From SABI01 sp963677695 (lineage in GTDB: Bacteria; Spirochaetota; Spirochaetia; Sphaerochaetales; Sphaerochaetaceae), in the NCBI GenBank assembly GCA_963677695.2, contig CAXXUJ010000001.1, forward strand, positions 1,488,001 to 1,552,000: 64,000 bases of DNA, given 5' to 3'. Below, one piece after another: positions 25,543 to 34,043 of the stretch. Made by a program: the position numbers and the translations under genes. A model generated the notes under the pieces. That model was not told where the DNA came from. It worked only from the letters and a program-made list of their open reading frames with translations, and ran no database searches. Each line of letters opens with the position of its first letter. The stretch's first letter is position 1.

Positions 25543-27397
25543 CCTAAATTCTCGGCCTGAATTATATGCTACAGAACGGAGAGGTTCCGAACGGGGTTGA
25601 ATCAGCCTCGCCTGGTCTGTGGTTTCTTGTTCTTTCGATATTTTTTCGGCCACGCTTCGTCAGGTAAATCAACTTCAAATGTCATGAGTATATTCGCCTG
25701 CTTCTCGGTAATCTCACCCCAGTGACCTGCTCTGCCACGATAGGTGAAGTACTCAATCACATCCACTTCATTGAGCAGGCTTCTCAACGTGAAAGCAGAT
25801 GAAAGGTCACTATCTTTCATCACTTTCCGTATCCTGCTGGTAATGATGAGCGCCAGGAATTGAAGGAAGACCTTACCGTTGAAGTTGTCATCCCTACTAC
25901 ATCTGGTTCTCTTGAGAGAGAGTCGATCCTTCAGATTATTGAACGCTTTCTCAACAGCATCCTTCTTCCGGTAGATGGACAGTACCCGAGAAGAATCAAG
26001 ATGCTTCTCACTGGTAAGAAGGGCAAAGAAACCACATCTACGGATTGCTTCATTCACTCCCTTTGGGTTCTCATGGTATCCGGTGATCTGATCATTGGCA
26101 TCAAGAGTGAGGTTGAAATACTTCTTCAATTCAGATCTTCGTGCCGAGACCTTCCCGCTCTCAAGCTGCTCCTGAAGAGCTGCAATCCGTTTCATAAGAG
26201 AGGCAACATCATCAGCTTCCTTCTCTTTCCCGAAATAGATATGAAGGTAGGCGTAGCGGACATTCGGTCCTCTCCCTCTTACAGGAACGGAATATTCAAC
26301 AGGAACCGAAGCATGAAACAGTCGTTTCGTCTGATCATATGAGCCGTAGCTCATCATATCGTCTCGTACCTCAGAGATTGCATCTTTCACAAAGTTGACA
26401 GAGACTTTCGTTCCCAGAGTGAAGGAATGCTTTCTTTTCAGAAGATGAATGACATTTTCTTCACTGTAATAGCCTCGGTCCAATACCAGAGAAGCGTGGT
26501 CAATACCGATACCTTTCAGATCATGCATCGTATTGTCTAGCGTCGTTACATCGGTAATATTGCCTCTCAGCTTCCGGTAGAAGACGGGAACTTCTGTATC
26601 CTGATCGAATACCATCAGCAGATTGATCTGTTCAAGAGGAAGATGGTCCTTGTTTCTCCCTCGGGTTACCAGTGAAAGTCCTTGTGAGTAGGAAGAGACC
26701 GATGTTGAATCCACTGCGAGCCAGCCGGAGGCAGCCTGAAACCTTCTCACTCTCAGTGAGAGAAACTGCTGAATCTCATCTTCTGTGATTGATCCCAACA
26801 GCTCACTGCTTCTAGGAGAAGGAATGTCATTTCCATAGGGGTGATCATGCAGACGAGACCAATGGGAGAACCCGTACAGTGGAGCGTCCTGATTGGCTGC
26901 AAGATAGAACGCAAGAGATAACATCTTCTCTGCTCTATCAGTGAATACTCGCTCCAGGTCTGCATCAAGTGAGAGCGAAGCGCAGATGGTAGAGAACAGA
27001 TGGCTGGTTCCTCTGAATTCTCTCTTGCCCTGCAATGATACAGGACGCCCCCGCATAATAGGTGCTGAAGGTTCACCAGCATTCTGCCAGGAAAGGCCGG
27101 TGGACTGTTTCTCCTCATCAGTGAGGGCATGGAACTTTGCGTTTGGGACGAAGGCATCATCGATCATTTTTCCGATGTATGTCCGCTTATGTCCTGGGTA
27201 TGACTGCCCGGGAACCCTGAACGAACGCTCGATGTATACGTAAGGTGTCCCTTTTATCTTCTGAGTCCTTGCTTTCGGCATAACCCCTCCTGTATCATAT
27301 AACTATTATATGCTACAGATAGCCGAAAAGTCAAGCTAAAACACTATTAAACAACATATTATATGAATGTATCATATAATTATTTCGAGAATTTAGG
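25543..27397 (-). mobile_element. IS1634-family insertion sequence, copy 1 (1855 bp)
   Basis: The element is bounded by perfect 12-bp terminal inverted repeats, CCTAAATTCTCG at the left and CGAGAATTTAGG at the right. It is flanked by a 6-bp target duplication ATGCAC (25537-25542 and 27398-27403). A second copy of the same length in opposite orientation lies at 49142-50996. The encoded proteins are identical and the ends match base for base where compared. The intact duplication and ends suggest a recent, still competent insertion. It landed 30 bases upstream of vapB. Confidence 0.95.
25602..27281 (-). CDS. IS1634-family transposase (copy 1)
   Basis: The 559-residue DDE transposase starts MPKARTQKIKGTPYVYIERS. 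Probable catalytic Asp residues are in LAVDSTSVSSY (about 190) and LVLDRGYYSEENV (about 266), and the Glu in KKDAVEKAFNNLKDRL (about 441), the IS4-superfamily layout with a beta-rich insertion before the Glu. It ends in a basic KKPQTRRG tail. An AGGAGGGG ribosome site precedes the start. The protein is identical to copy 2. Confidence 0.95.
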   Translation of the reverse strand: MPKARTQKIKGTPYVYIERSFRVPGQSYPGHKRTYIGKMIDDAFVPNAKFHALTDEEKQSTGLSWQNAGEPSAPIMRGRPVSLQGKREFRGTSHLFSTICASLSLDADLERVFTDRAEKMLSLAFYLAANQDAPLYGFSHWSRLHDHPYGNDIPSPRSSELLGSITEDEIQQFLSLRVRRFQAASGWLAVDSTSVSSYSQGLSLVTRGRNKDHLPLEQINLLMVFDQDTEVPVFYRKLRGNITDVTTLDNTMHDLKGIGIDHASLVLDRGYYSEENVIHLLKRKHSFTLGTKVSVNFVKDAISEVRDDMMSYGSYDQTKRLFHASVPVEYSVPVRGRGPNVRYAYLHIYFGKEKEADDVASLMKRIAALQEQLESGKVSARRSELKKYFNLTLDANDQITGYHENPKGVNEAIRRCGFFALLTSEKHLDSSRVLSIYRKKDAVEKAFNNLKDRLSLKRTRCSRDDNFNGKVFLQFLALIITSRIRKVMKDSDLSSAFTLRSLLNEVDVIEYFTYRGRAGHWGEITEKQANILMTFEVDLPDEAWPKKYRKNKKPQTRRG

Positions 27398-27481
27398 ATG
27401 CACATGATACATTATAAACAGTGTGGCATGTGGAGTCAAATTCTACGGCGCTATGAACCGGAAGAATAGAAAATGAGCTGG

Positions 27482-27707
27482 TCATACAAACTCATTCTCC
27501 TCAAGCATCGAGTGGTATCCCTCTTCACTGAAGATCATATGATCAAGCACTTTGATACCCAGGATGTCTCCTGCAGCCCGAAGTCTCCCTGTGACGGCCA
27601 TATCATCCTTGGACGGGAGCAGGTTCTTGCTGGGGTGGTTGTGAGCCACGATGATCGCGGTCGCACGCTCCCGTATCGGGGTGGAGAAGACCTCTATCAA
27701 TACGTCA
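27482..27707 (-). pseudogene. radC: 3' fragment of radC, cut off by island insertion
   Basis: This is the C-terminal part of a RadC/UPF0758 protein, beginning DVLIEVFSTPIRERATAIIVAHNHPS and ending SMLEENEFV. It carries the JAB-type H-x-H...D motif (HNHPSKNLLPSKDD). The upstream two-thirds of radC lies 33 kb away at 60945-61435 on the same strand. Joining the two at the shared core ACGTCA gives a continuous 237-codon frame reading HPRDVLIEVF across the junction. The fragment has no native start; an ATG 11 bases inside the island could start a 76-residue stub. Confidence 0.93.
27702..27707 (+). other. Left attachment-site core of the island
   Basis: ACGTCA occurs exactly where radC homology ends. 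The same six bases mark the other radC end at 60945-60950. The reconstructed empty site on the plus strand is CTATCAAT, then ACGTCA, then CGGGGATG. Confidence 0.85.
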
Positions 27708-27908
27708 ACCATGGCACAATAAGAATATCCTTCGAATGAAATTCTTGGCGTTGCATTATCAGGATTTTGTACCGATAATTTACTCTAGCCCAGTGTAACA
27801 GTATAGAATTGATCTGAATTTCACTTCAATGAGAGTATCACCAAAGGGTAAATTCTAGGCATAAAAATTAAACCGTTGGTAATAGAGTTTGTACTAGCAA
27901 CGGTAAAC

Positions 27909-28604
27909 CTATATTTCTTCGCTACATTTTTCTTGTGCTTTTTTAACGGCTTCAATTGTTACCTGCATATGTCGTTTCATATACCGAGCTGCAATATCAA
28001 AATCATTGTCCTTCATTGCGTCGATAATGCGAGCGTGATATTCAAGTCCGATTTCAGGACCAATGGTAATATTTAGTTTAAGAAAGTGATTCTTCAGCAT
28101 TTCAGTTAGTAGCTGTGATATTTTTATTACAAAGGGATTTTCTGTTCCTTCTGCAATGATGTGATGAAATTGGTAATCATAAATGTAGAATCTTTCTTTA
28201 TCTGAAGCATATTTTTTCATCATACTCATGCAGTATTCAAGCTGTTCAATTGTATCCTTTTTAATGTGGTGATGAAGCAATTCCACATTCGTGGATTCGA
28301 ATCCAACTCGATATTCAAGGAGTTTAATAACTTCTAAATCAGTCATCTGCACTATTGGAATAAGCGCATCAAGGGTGCTAAGAGTAGCAACCTCTGCAAC
28401 AAAGGCTCCTGCACCTTGTCTCTTATAGAGAAGTCCTACACCTACTAGCTGATCCAAGGCTTTCCTCACTGAAACGCGGCTGACATTTAATTCCATCGCT
28501 AACGCATGTTCAGATGGGATTTTATCTCCAGGAGACCATATTCCAGTTTTCATCCCCTGCAGTACATGATTATATACAGTTTGACTTGCTCCAATCTGCT
28601 TCAT
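27909..28604 (-). CDS. GntR-family (FadR/FCD) transcription regulator
   Basis: The 231-residue regulator has an N-terminal winged helix (about 5-75, with GDKIPSEHALAMELNVSRVSVRKALDQLVGVGLLYKRQGAGAFVA) and a helical FCD ligand domain. The latter contains DYQFHHIIAEGTENP and EYHARIIDAMKDND, carrying the Asp and His residues that usually bind a metal and a carboxylate ligand. Starts at 28604 or 28616 are both possible around AAGGAG. It is divergent from the TRAP/Entner-Doudoroff operon and very probably controls it in response to a sugar acid. Repeated ATAATACAA motifs in the divergent promoter are likely operators. Confidence 0.85.
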   Translation of the reverse strand: MKQIGASQTVYNHVLQGMKTGIWSPGDKIPSEHALAMELNVSRVSVRKALDQLVGVGLLYKRQGAGAFVAEVATLSTLDALIPIVQMTDLEVIKLLEYRVGFESTNVELLHHHIKKDTIEQLEYCMSMMKKYASDKERFYIYDYQFHHIIAEGTENPFVIKISQLLTEMLKNHFLKLNITIGPEIGLEYHARIIDAMKDNDFDIAARYMKRHMQVTIEAVKKAQEKCSEEI

Positions 28605-28650
28605 TTTCTTCTTCATCTCCTTGATTACTAATAGTAAACACCAACTGAAG

Positions 28651-28683
28651 AAATAATACAAGCTAAATCAACTTGTATTATTT
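28651..28683. promoter_or_regulatory. Operator-like inverted repeat for the GntR regulator
   Basis: AAATAATACAAG (28651-28662) and CTTGTATTATTT (28672-28683) form a perfect 12-bp inverted repeat with a 9-base centre. A third copy, ATAATACAA, lies at 28748-28756 beside the dehydrogenase start. All three lie in the divergent promoter region. Confidence 0.7.
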
Positions 28684-28700
28684 ATTTTTAAAAAATTTTG

Positions 28701-28729
28701 TTGACAGCTTAAAATACGGGTTATATTAT
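28701..28729 (+). promoter_or_regulatory. Promoter of the TRAP/ED operon
   Basis: TTGACA (28701-28706) and TATTAT (28724-28729) have a 17-base spacer and are flanked by the GntR operator-like repeats. Confidence 0.7.
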
Positions 28730-28776
28730 CTAGATATAGAATAATTGATAATACAAATAATGAAAAGGTGACTAAC

Positions 28777-29754
28777 ATGTCTGATTATAAAGTGTATGTA
28801 ACAGATTACGACTATAAGGATCTCGATATTGAAAAAGGCATACTCGAACCCATCGGAGCTGAGGTAATAGGCCTGCAGTGTAAAGATGGAAAGGGCCTTG
28901 CTGAAAAAGCATATGATGCGGATGCTTTAATGGTTCAATATGCAAATGTAACCAAAGATACAATCCAGAAACTGGCAAACACGAAAATTATAGCTAGGTA
29001 TGGGGTCGGAGTAGATATAGTGGATGTAGATGCTGCCAGTGAGAGAGGAATCATTTGCACTAATGTAGTTGACTACTGTACGGATGAAGTTGCTGACCAC
29101 AATATCTCCTTTTTACTTATGCTTGTACGCCGGATTCCTATGTTCGTTGCTGAAACAAAAAAGAGCAAATGGCACTGGAGTCAGACAGGCCGCCCTGTAT
29201 ACCGCTTCTCTTCTTTACAGGTTGGAGTAGTCGGTTTTGGCAGAATTGCACGAAATATGTGTCGAAAACTGAATGCTCTTGGTTTTCAGGTTGCTTCATC
29301 CGATCCGTTTGTTTCTGAAGATGTATTTAAGGAAGAACATGTAAAAAAGATTGAATTGACCCCTCTTCTGCAGACTAGTGATGTGGTCGTACTTCAGTGC
29401 CCGTATACACCGGAAACACACCATATTATAGGTGAAAAGGAGTTAAAGGAAATGAAATCTGGTGCAATTCTAATTAATTGTTCTCGCGGAAAGCTGATTG
29501 ATAATAAAGCGCTCTATCAATCTCTAAACGATGACCATCTTGCAGCAGCAGCTCTAGATGATCTTGAAGATGAGCCAGCGAAAAGATTCTCGTGGAAAGC
29601 TGAGGATAATCCATTGTTTAACCTGGATACATGTTTTATCACTCCGCATGTTGCTTATTATTCTGAGGAGTCTTTAATCGAAGCCCGGAAAAATGCATCT
29701 TACAATGTGCGTGCAGTGCTTTTGGGTGAGAATCCTCCTAACAGAGTGAATTGA
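28777..29754 (+). CDS. D-2-hydroxyacid dehydrogenase, CtBP-like
   Basis: The 325-residue NAD(P)-dependent dehydrogenase has the two-domain fold. Visible are YGVGVDIVDVDAASERGI and the Rossmann motif VGVVGFGRIARNMCRKL. The catalytic trio is Arg in NCSRGKLIDN, Glu in DDLEDEPA and His in FITPHVAYYSEES. The family acts on 2-hydroxy or 2-oxo acids. As first gene of the operon it could interconvert a hydroxy and a keto sugar acid, but the substrate is not evident. The ATG at 28777 follows AAAAGGTG; a GTG at 28768 is less likely. Confidence 0.82.
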   Translation: MSDYKVYVTDYDYKDLDIEKGILEPIGAEVIGLQCKDGKGLAEKAYDADALMVQYANVTKDTIQKLANTKIIARYGVGVDIVDVDAASERGIICTNVVDYCTDEVADHNISFLLMLVRRIPMFVAETKKSKWHWSQTGRPVYRFSSLQVGVVGFGRIARNMCRKLNALGFQVASSDPFVSEDVFKEEHVKKIELTPLLQTSDVVVLQCPYTPETHHIIGEKELKEMKSGAILINCSRGKLIDNKALYQSLNDDHLAAAALDDLEDEPAKRFSWKAEDNPLFNLDTCFITPHVAYYSEESLIEARKNASYNVRAVLLGENPPNRVN

Positions 29755-29785
29755 TCTGGTATCAACGGGAAAAGGGAAGAGGATA

Positions 29786-30277
29786 ATGAAAAATCTGAAA
29801 GAACACTATGTATCATTTGCCGATTCAGTGAACTTAGTTGTGAAGTACTTATGTATAGCATTTTTCAGCATCATGGTGATAGATGTTGTAGTTTCAGTAA
29901 TTATGCGATATGTGCTTGTAAAGCCCATGGTTTGGGGAGAACAGCTCGCTGTTTATTGCATGATCTGGATTGCTTTTCTTTCTTCCTCCATAGCGTTCCG
30001 TCGAGGGGTTCACATGGGTCTTGACCTCGTAGTTAAATCCCTTACATCAAAACTAAGCCACATTGTTCAATTTATAGCTCATGTGATGGTACTTGGTTTC
30101 CTTTTGGTCCTGACAATTTGGGGGTTCAAACACACTGTAGCTGTATCACAGCAAATTTCACCGGTAGTTTTCAATATGTCAATGTCCTGGTTTTATATTG
30201 CACTCCCCATTGGTGGCATCTGTATGATTATTCAGGAAGTTGAAGTGATCTTAAAAGGTACTGAAGAAGATTTGTGA
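29786..30277 (+). CDS. TRAP transporter small membrane subunit DctQ
   Basis: The 163-residue protein has four predicted membrane helices and the DctQ core pattern, with VVSVIMRYVLVKPMVWGEQLAVYCMIWIAFLSSSIAFRRGVHMG in the second and third helices. It pairs with the large DctM subunit and the periplasmic binding protein encoded next to it, forming a sodium- or proton-driven uptake system for carboxylates. It starts 31 bases after the dehydrogenase. Confidence 0.88.
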   Translation: MKNLKEHYVSFADSVNLVVKYLCIAFFSIMVIDVVVSVIMRYVLVKPMVWGEQLAVYCMIWIAFLSSSIAFRRGVHMGLDLVVKSLTSKLSHIVQFIAHVMVLGFLLVLTIWGFKHTVAVSQQISPVVFNMSMSWFYIALPIGGICMIIQEVEVILKGTEEDL

Positions 30278-30312
30278 GCATATGTTCACTAAGAAATAAA
30301 AGGAGAAATATT

Positions 30313-31320
30313 ATGAGTAAGTATGGAAGAATCCTTATCGCACTGGTTCTGATCGCTGCATTTTCGATCCCTATGGGATTCAGTCAAGGTTCAGCAGAGG
30401 AAAACGAAAAATACACTATTGTATTCAATGAGCCATTCACGAGGCCGCATACTCTAGCAGAGGCAGCAAATAGATTTAAAGAACTTGTGGAGGAGCGTTC
30501 TGAAGGTAGAATTGAGGTCGATGTACATTATGGCGGTGTACTCGGAACAAGTCGAGAAGCACTCGAAGCAGTGCAGGTTGGTACTCAGACAATGGTTGAT
30601 GCTGCTACTGCCCCTATTGTTGCTTTTGAACCTTCCTTCGGCGTTCTCAATCTTCCTTATCTGTTCTCCAGCAGAGATCAGTGGTATGGGGTGCTTGATG
30701 GAGATCTCGGTCAGAGTCTTCTTTCGCGCCTGGAAGATAAAGGGTTTGTAGGACTCGCATACCTCGAAAATGGAGTTAGACATGTAACAAACAATATCCG
30801 TCCGATCTATAAATGGGAAGATCTCAAAGGGATCAAGATCAGGTTGATGCAGAATCAGGTCTTTATTAGTACTTTTGAAGCATTCGGATGTCTCACCACA
30901 ACAACACCTTGGGGTGAGCTGTATGCAGCACTTCAGCAGCATGTTGTTGATGCACAGGAGAATCCGGTTTCTAATATTGAGAACGCAAAACTGTATGAAG
31001 TGCAGAAATACCTGTCGCTTACAGGACATACGTATGACCCTAACATTTACTTTATCAACAAGAAATTCTTCGATTCATTGCCCAGCGATCTTCAGCAGAT
31101 CTTAAAAGACACAGCATATGACGTTGCAGTATGGCAGAGAAATCAGGCTATGGCTGCCGAGGGTAAGATTCTTGAAAATCTCGGCAATTATATGGAGATT
31201 AACGAAGTTTCTGCAGATGAAATCGCGCGCTTCAGAGATGCCTGTCAGTCCGTCTACACCGATCAGTCAAAAACAATTGGTGCAGATGTGGTGAATGCAT
31301 GGGTGGAAGCCGTTAAATAA
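30313..31320 (+). CDS. TRAP transporter periplasmic binding protein DctP
   Basis: The 335-residue protein has a Sec signal (MSKYGRILIALVLIAAFSIP, then FSQGSAEE). The DctP fold follows, with the family landmarks TRPHTLAEAANRFKELVEERSEGRIEVDVHYGGVLG and LEDLKGIKIR-like GIKIRLMQN, in which the conserved Arg binds the substrate carboxylate. PWGELYAALQQHVVDAQENPVSNI follows. It captures the substrate for the DctQM permease. The ATG at 30313 follows AGGAGAAATATT; an upstream start would not give a signal peptide. Confidence 0.92.
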   Translation: MSKYGRILIALVLIAAFSIPMGFSQGSAEENEKYTIVFNEPFTRPHTLAEAANRFKELVEERSEGRIEVDVHYGGVLGTSREALEAVQVGTQTMVDAATAPIVAFEPSFGVLNLPYLFSSRDQWYGVLDGDLGQSLLSRLEDKGFVGLAYLENGVRHVTNNIRPIYKWEDLKGIKIRLMQNQVFISTFEAFGCLTTTTPWGELYAALQQHVVDAQENPVSNIENAKLYEVQKYLSLTGHTYDPNIYFINKKFFDSLPSDLQQILKDTAYDVAVWQRNQAMAAEGKILENLGNYMEINEVSADEIARFRDACQSVYTDQSKTIGADVVNAWVEAVK

Positions 31321-31329
31321 TAGTTAAAA

Positions 31330-31370
31330 GAGGATTCCCTGTAGAGGATATTCCTTACAGGGTATTCCTC
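31330..31370 (+). promoter_or_regulatory. Intercistronic hairpin between dctP and dctM genes
   Basis: GAGGATTCCCTGTA (31330-31343) pairs with TACAGGGTATTCCTC (31356-31370) with one bulge and a 12-base loop. There is no T-run. Such hairpins commonly stabilise the mRNA of a binding protein over that of the permease. Confidence 0.6.
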
Positions 31371-31406
31371 AGTTCGAATAACCGGTGTTCAGGAGGGGTT
31401 TAAAGC

Positions 31407-32681
31407 ATGACAATAATTATGGGGATTGTATTCCTCGTTACCCTGTTGTTTGGTGTACCTATTGCTTTTGTTGTTGGTATTTCATCCTTGGTAACTATCA
31501 TTGTACAGGGGGTCATCCCACTTAATGCTATACCACAGTATATGTTCATAGGGCTCGATTCTTTCCCGTTGCTCGCCATTCCGTTTTTTATACTTGCAGG
31601 TGAACTGATGGGCAGATCCGGAATATCGAGAAGTCTGATTGATTTCTGTATGGTTTTATTCGGACGAATGCCCGGAGCCCTTGCTGAAGTGAATATCGGT
31701 GTAAGCATTTTTTTTGCGGGTATCACAGGGGCTGCTGTTGCGGATACAGCTGCGGTTGGTTCTATTCTAATTCCGGCAATGAAAAAGGAGGGGTATGGAG
31801 CTGCATACAGTGCTGCAGTCACTTCCGCGAGTTCCTGCATCGGCCCCATCATTCCTCCAAGTATAATCCTTGTTGTGTACGGAATAGCAGCGAATGTTTC
31901 GATTGCGTCATTACTGATTGCTGGTATTCTCCCAGGCATCCTGCTTGGAATCTGTCAGGGAATTCTTGCGTTGTTTCAGGCAATCAAACATAAGTACCCT
32001 CGGAGATCTGAAAAGTTTTCAATAGTACAACTTATTAATGCATTTATCCGTGCACTCCCCGCACTCATTATGCCGCTTATAATAGTTGGCGGTATCATGG
32101 GGGGTGTAACAACAGCAACTGAGGCTGCCGCGATTGCTGTTGTGTATAGTCTGTTCGTTGGATTCATAAATAAATCAATTAAGTTAAAAGAACTCCCTGA
32201 TATTATTTTTAAGGCAAGTATTACGGTAGGAATGGTATTGATGGTTCTAGCAACTGCCAAACTGTTTTCAAATGTTTTAGTTATGAATCAGATCCCGACT
32301 ATGTTATCTGATGCGTTTTTATCAATTTCTTCAAATCCGGTTGTGATCATTCTGATGATCAATCTATTACTGCTGATTGTCGGGATGTTTATGGAGATAT
32401 CTGCGGCTTGTATTATACTTGCTCCGATTCTTCTTCCAGTCGTGGTACAACTAGGATTTGATCCCGTTCACTTTGGAATCATCATGTGTGTAAATCTGGC
32501 GCTTGGGTTGGCGACACCTCCAGTTGGAGCAACTCTCTATGTCGGATGTCGTATCGCGAAAGTATCAATGGCGGAGATTACCGTTGCAATCTTCCCCTAT
32601 TTACTTGCATCAATCGTAGCCTTGTTGATCATTACGTTTATACCAGAGATATCGTTATTATTACCCCGAATGTTTATTTAA
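31407..32681 (+). CDS. TRAP transporter large permease DctM
   Basis: The 424-residue membrane protein has about 12 helices and the DctM motifs: FPLLAIPFFILAGELMGRSGISRSLIDF, FFAGITGAAVADTAAVGSILIPAMKKEGY, ASSCIGPIIPPSI and GLATPPVGATLYVGCRIAK. It is the transport channel of the TRAP system, moving the substrate with Na+. AGGAGGGG precedes the ATG by about 8 bases. It follows the intercistronic hairpin. Confidence 0.92.
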   Translation: MTIIMGIVFLVTLLFGVPIAFVVGISSLVTIIVQGVIPLNAIPQYMFIGLDSFPLLAIPFFILAGELMGRSGISRSLIDFCMVLFGRMPGALAEVNIGVSIFFAGITGAAVADTAAVGSILIPAMKKEGYGAAYSAAVTSASSCIGPIIPPSIILVVYGIAANVSIASLLIAGILPGILLGICQGILALFQAIKHKYPRRSEKFSIVQLINAFIRALPALIMPLIIVGGIMGGVTTATEAAAIAVVYSLFVGFINKSIKLKELPDIIFKASITVGMVLMVLATAKLFSNVLVMNQIPTMLSDAFLSISSNPVVIILMINLLLLIVGMFMEISAACIILAPILLPVVVQLGFDPVHFGIIMCVNLALGLATPPVGATLYVGCRIAKVSMAEITVAIFPYLLASIVALLIITFIPEISLLLPRMFI

Positions 32682-32694
32682 TTAGGAGACAATT

Positions 32695-33372
32695 ATGAAA
32701 AATATCGTACACAAAAGGCCGGAATTCGATTCCGCCATAGCTGAGAAGTTTAAATCACTTGAACAGGTGATGAGCATTTCCTGTGTTGTTGGTGACAGTA
32801 TGGAAAGGGATGGAATTATGTATAGTAGTATGAAGATGAGAAGTATTACCAAACCATTTATCGGGCCAGCATTCACGGTAAAACTTAGTTCAGGCTTCCT
32901 TGCAGACTGTCTTGCCATTTTTAAATATGCCAAACCCGGAGACGTTATTGTTATCGATGCTTTCGGCGACACGGAGACTTCAATTTGGGGTGGACTGATG
33001 TCAGGACTTGCGCGTAATGCGGGCATTGTTGGTGCAGTAATCTGGGGTTCCGCAAGAGATACAGATGAAGCACGTATGCTTGATTTCCCCATAGTATCCA
33101 AATCTGTATCTCCACGTGAAGCGCATAGTGCACTGACTCAATTATTCGAACCGATAGAGTTAAATTGTCCTGTATCCTGCGGTGGAGTTATAGTAAACCC
33201 GGGTGACATTGTCGTGGCAGATGAAATTGGAGTATCTGTAGTTCCCCGTGAGCAGGCTGATGAAGTGTATAAGAGAGCGGTAAAACAGGCGGCAGGCGAG
33301 GAAGCTTCAAGAAAAGATATTCTTGCTGGAGCCACAGTGGAAGAGTTGCTTAAAAAATACGGAAGAGTGTAA
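32695..33372 (+). CDS. RraA-family aldolase/decarboxylase-like protein
   Basis: The 225-residue protein belongs to the RraA/HMG-aldolase fold. Landmarks are the GPAFTVKL strand, KPGDVIVIDAFGDTETSIWGGLMSGLARNAGIVGAVIWGSARDTDE, in which the Arg and Asp bind substrate and metal, and VVVNPGD-like VIVNPGDIVVADEIGVSVVPREQADEV. Characterised members are 4-hydroxy-4-methyl-2-oxoglutarate aldolases, oxaloacetate decarboxylases or RNase E inhibitors. In this operon an enzyme role on a keto acid is likelier. Its stop overlaps the next start. Confidence 0.8.
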   Translation: MKNIVHKRPEFDSAIAEKFKSLEQVMSISCVVGDSMERDGIMYSSMKMRSITKPFIGPAFTVKLSSGFLADCLAIFKYAKPGDVIVIDAFGDTETSIWGGLMSGLARNAGIVGAVIWGSARDTDEARMLDFPIVSKSVSPREAHSALTQLFEPIELNCPVSCGGVIVNPGDIVVADEIGVSVVPREQADEVYKRAVKQAAGEEASRKDILAGATVEELLKKYGRV

Positions 33373-34043
33373 TGATGGAATCTAAAGTTTTTAATTCTGA
33401 CCTGTTAAAAAAGGTCGAAGCCTCTGGAATTATCGCAGTTTTGGAGATTGAGGATGCAGAGAGCGCAATCCCTGTTGTAGATGCTTTATTAGAGGGGGGG
33501 ATTTCAGCGATTGAATTGACACTGCGCACTTCTAGTGCTTTGGAATCAATTCATAAGATCTATGAGAGTAGACCTGAAATGACGATTGGAGTTGGCACAG
33601 TAATCTTTCCAAAACAGTTGGATGATATTATCAAGGCAGGTGCTCACTTTGGCGTGGCTCCTGGATTAAATCCGAAAATACTTTCAAAAGCGCATGAACT
33701 AAATTTTTCTTTTGCTCCCGGCATTGTAACTCCCAGTGAATTAGAGATTGCTCTTTCTTATGGCTGTGAAGTCCTGAAGTTTTTCCCCGCAGAGCCTTCA
33801 GGGGGTGTTTCGTACTTAAAAAGCTTGAATAACCCATATGCCTATCTTGGGCTCTCTTATATCCCTTTAGGTGGCGTAAATCTTGAAAATCTTACCGCAT
33901 ATGCTGGTATGAAAGAAGTCGTTGCTGTTGGAGGAACTTGGATATCGAAACGAAATTTAATTAATGATCGTGATTGGAAGACGATTACAACAAATGCAAT
34001 TGATGCAAGAACCATCTGGAATAATATTAGGAGCACTCTATGA
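33372..34043 (+). CDS. KDPG/KHG aldolase (Eda family)
   Basis: The 223-residue class I aldolase has IELTLRTSSALESI with the catalytic Glu, GVGTVIF, FGVAPGLNP, FAPGIVTPSELEIALSYGCEVLKFFPAE with the Schiff-base Lys, and VAVGGTWISK. It would cleave 2-keto-3-deoxy-6-phosphogluconate, or a relative, to pyruvate and glyceraldehyde 3-phosphate. It is the partner of the downstream kinase. Tight overlap with both neighbours (1 and 4 bases) shows one operon. A second ATG at 33375 is equally possible as start. Confidence 0.88.
   Translation: MMESKVFNSDLLKKVEASGIIAVLEIEDAESAIPVVDALLEGGISAIELTLRTSSALESIHKIYESRPEMTIGVGTVIFPKQLDDIIKAGAHFGVAPGLNPKILSKAHELNFSFAPGIVTPSELEIALSYGCEVLKFFPAEPSGGVSYLKSLNNPYAYLGLSYIPLGGVNLENLTAYAGMKEVVAVGGTWISKRNLINDRDWKTITTNAIDARTIWNNIRSTL

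Noticed and set aside
25860..26342. 160-codon frame inside IS copy 1 on the opposite strand (also 50197-50679)
   Set aside because: It is the antisense shadow of the transposase, and repeats exactly because the IS is duplicated.
27482..27712. Reading the 76-residue RadC-like frame as a complete small protein
   Set aside because: Its first residues come from island DNA, and the missing N-terminal part is found at 60945-61435 in the same strand and phase.
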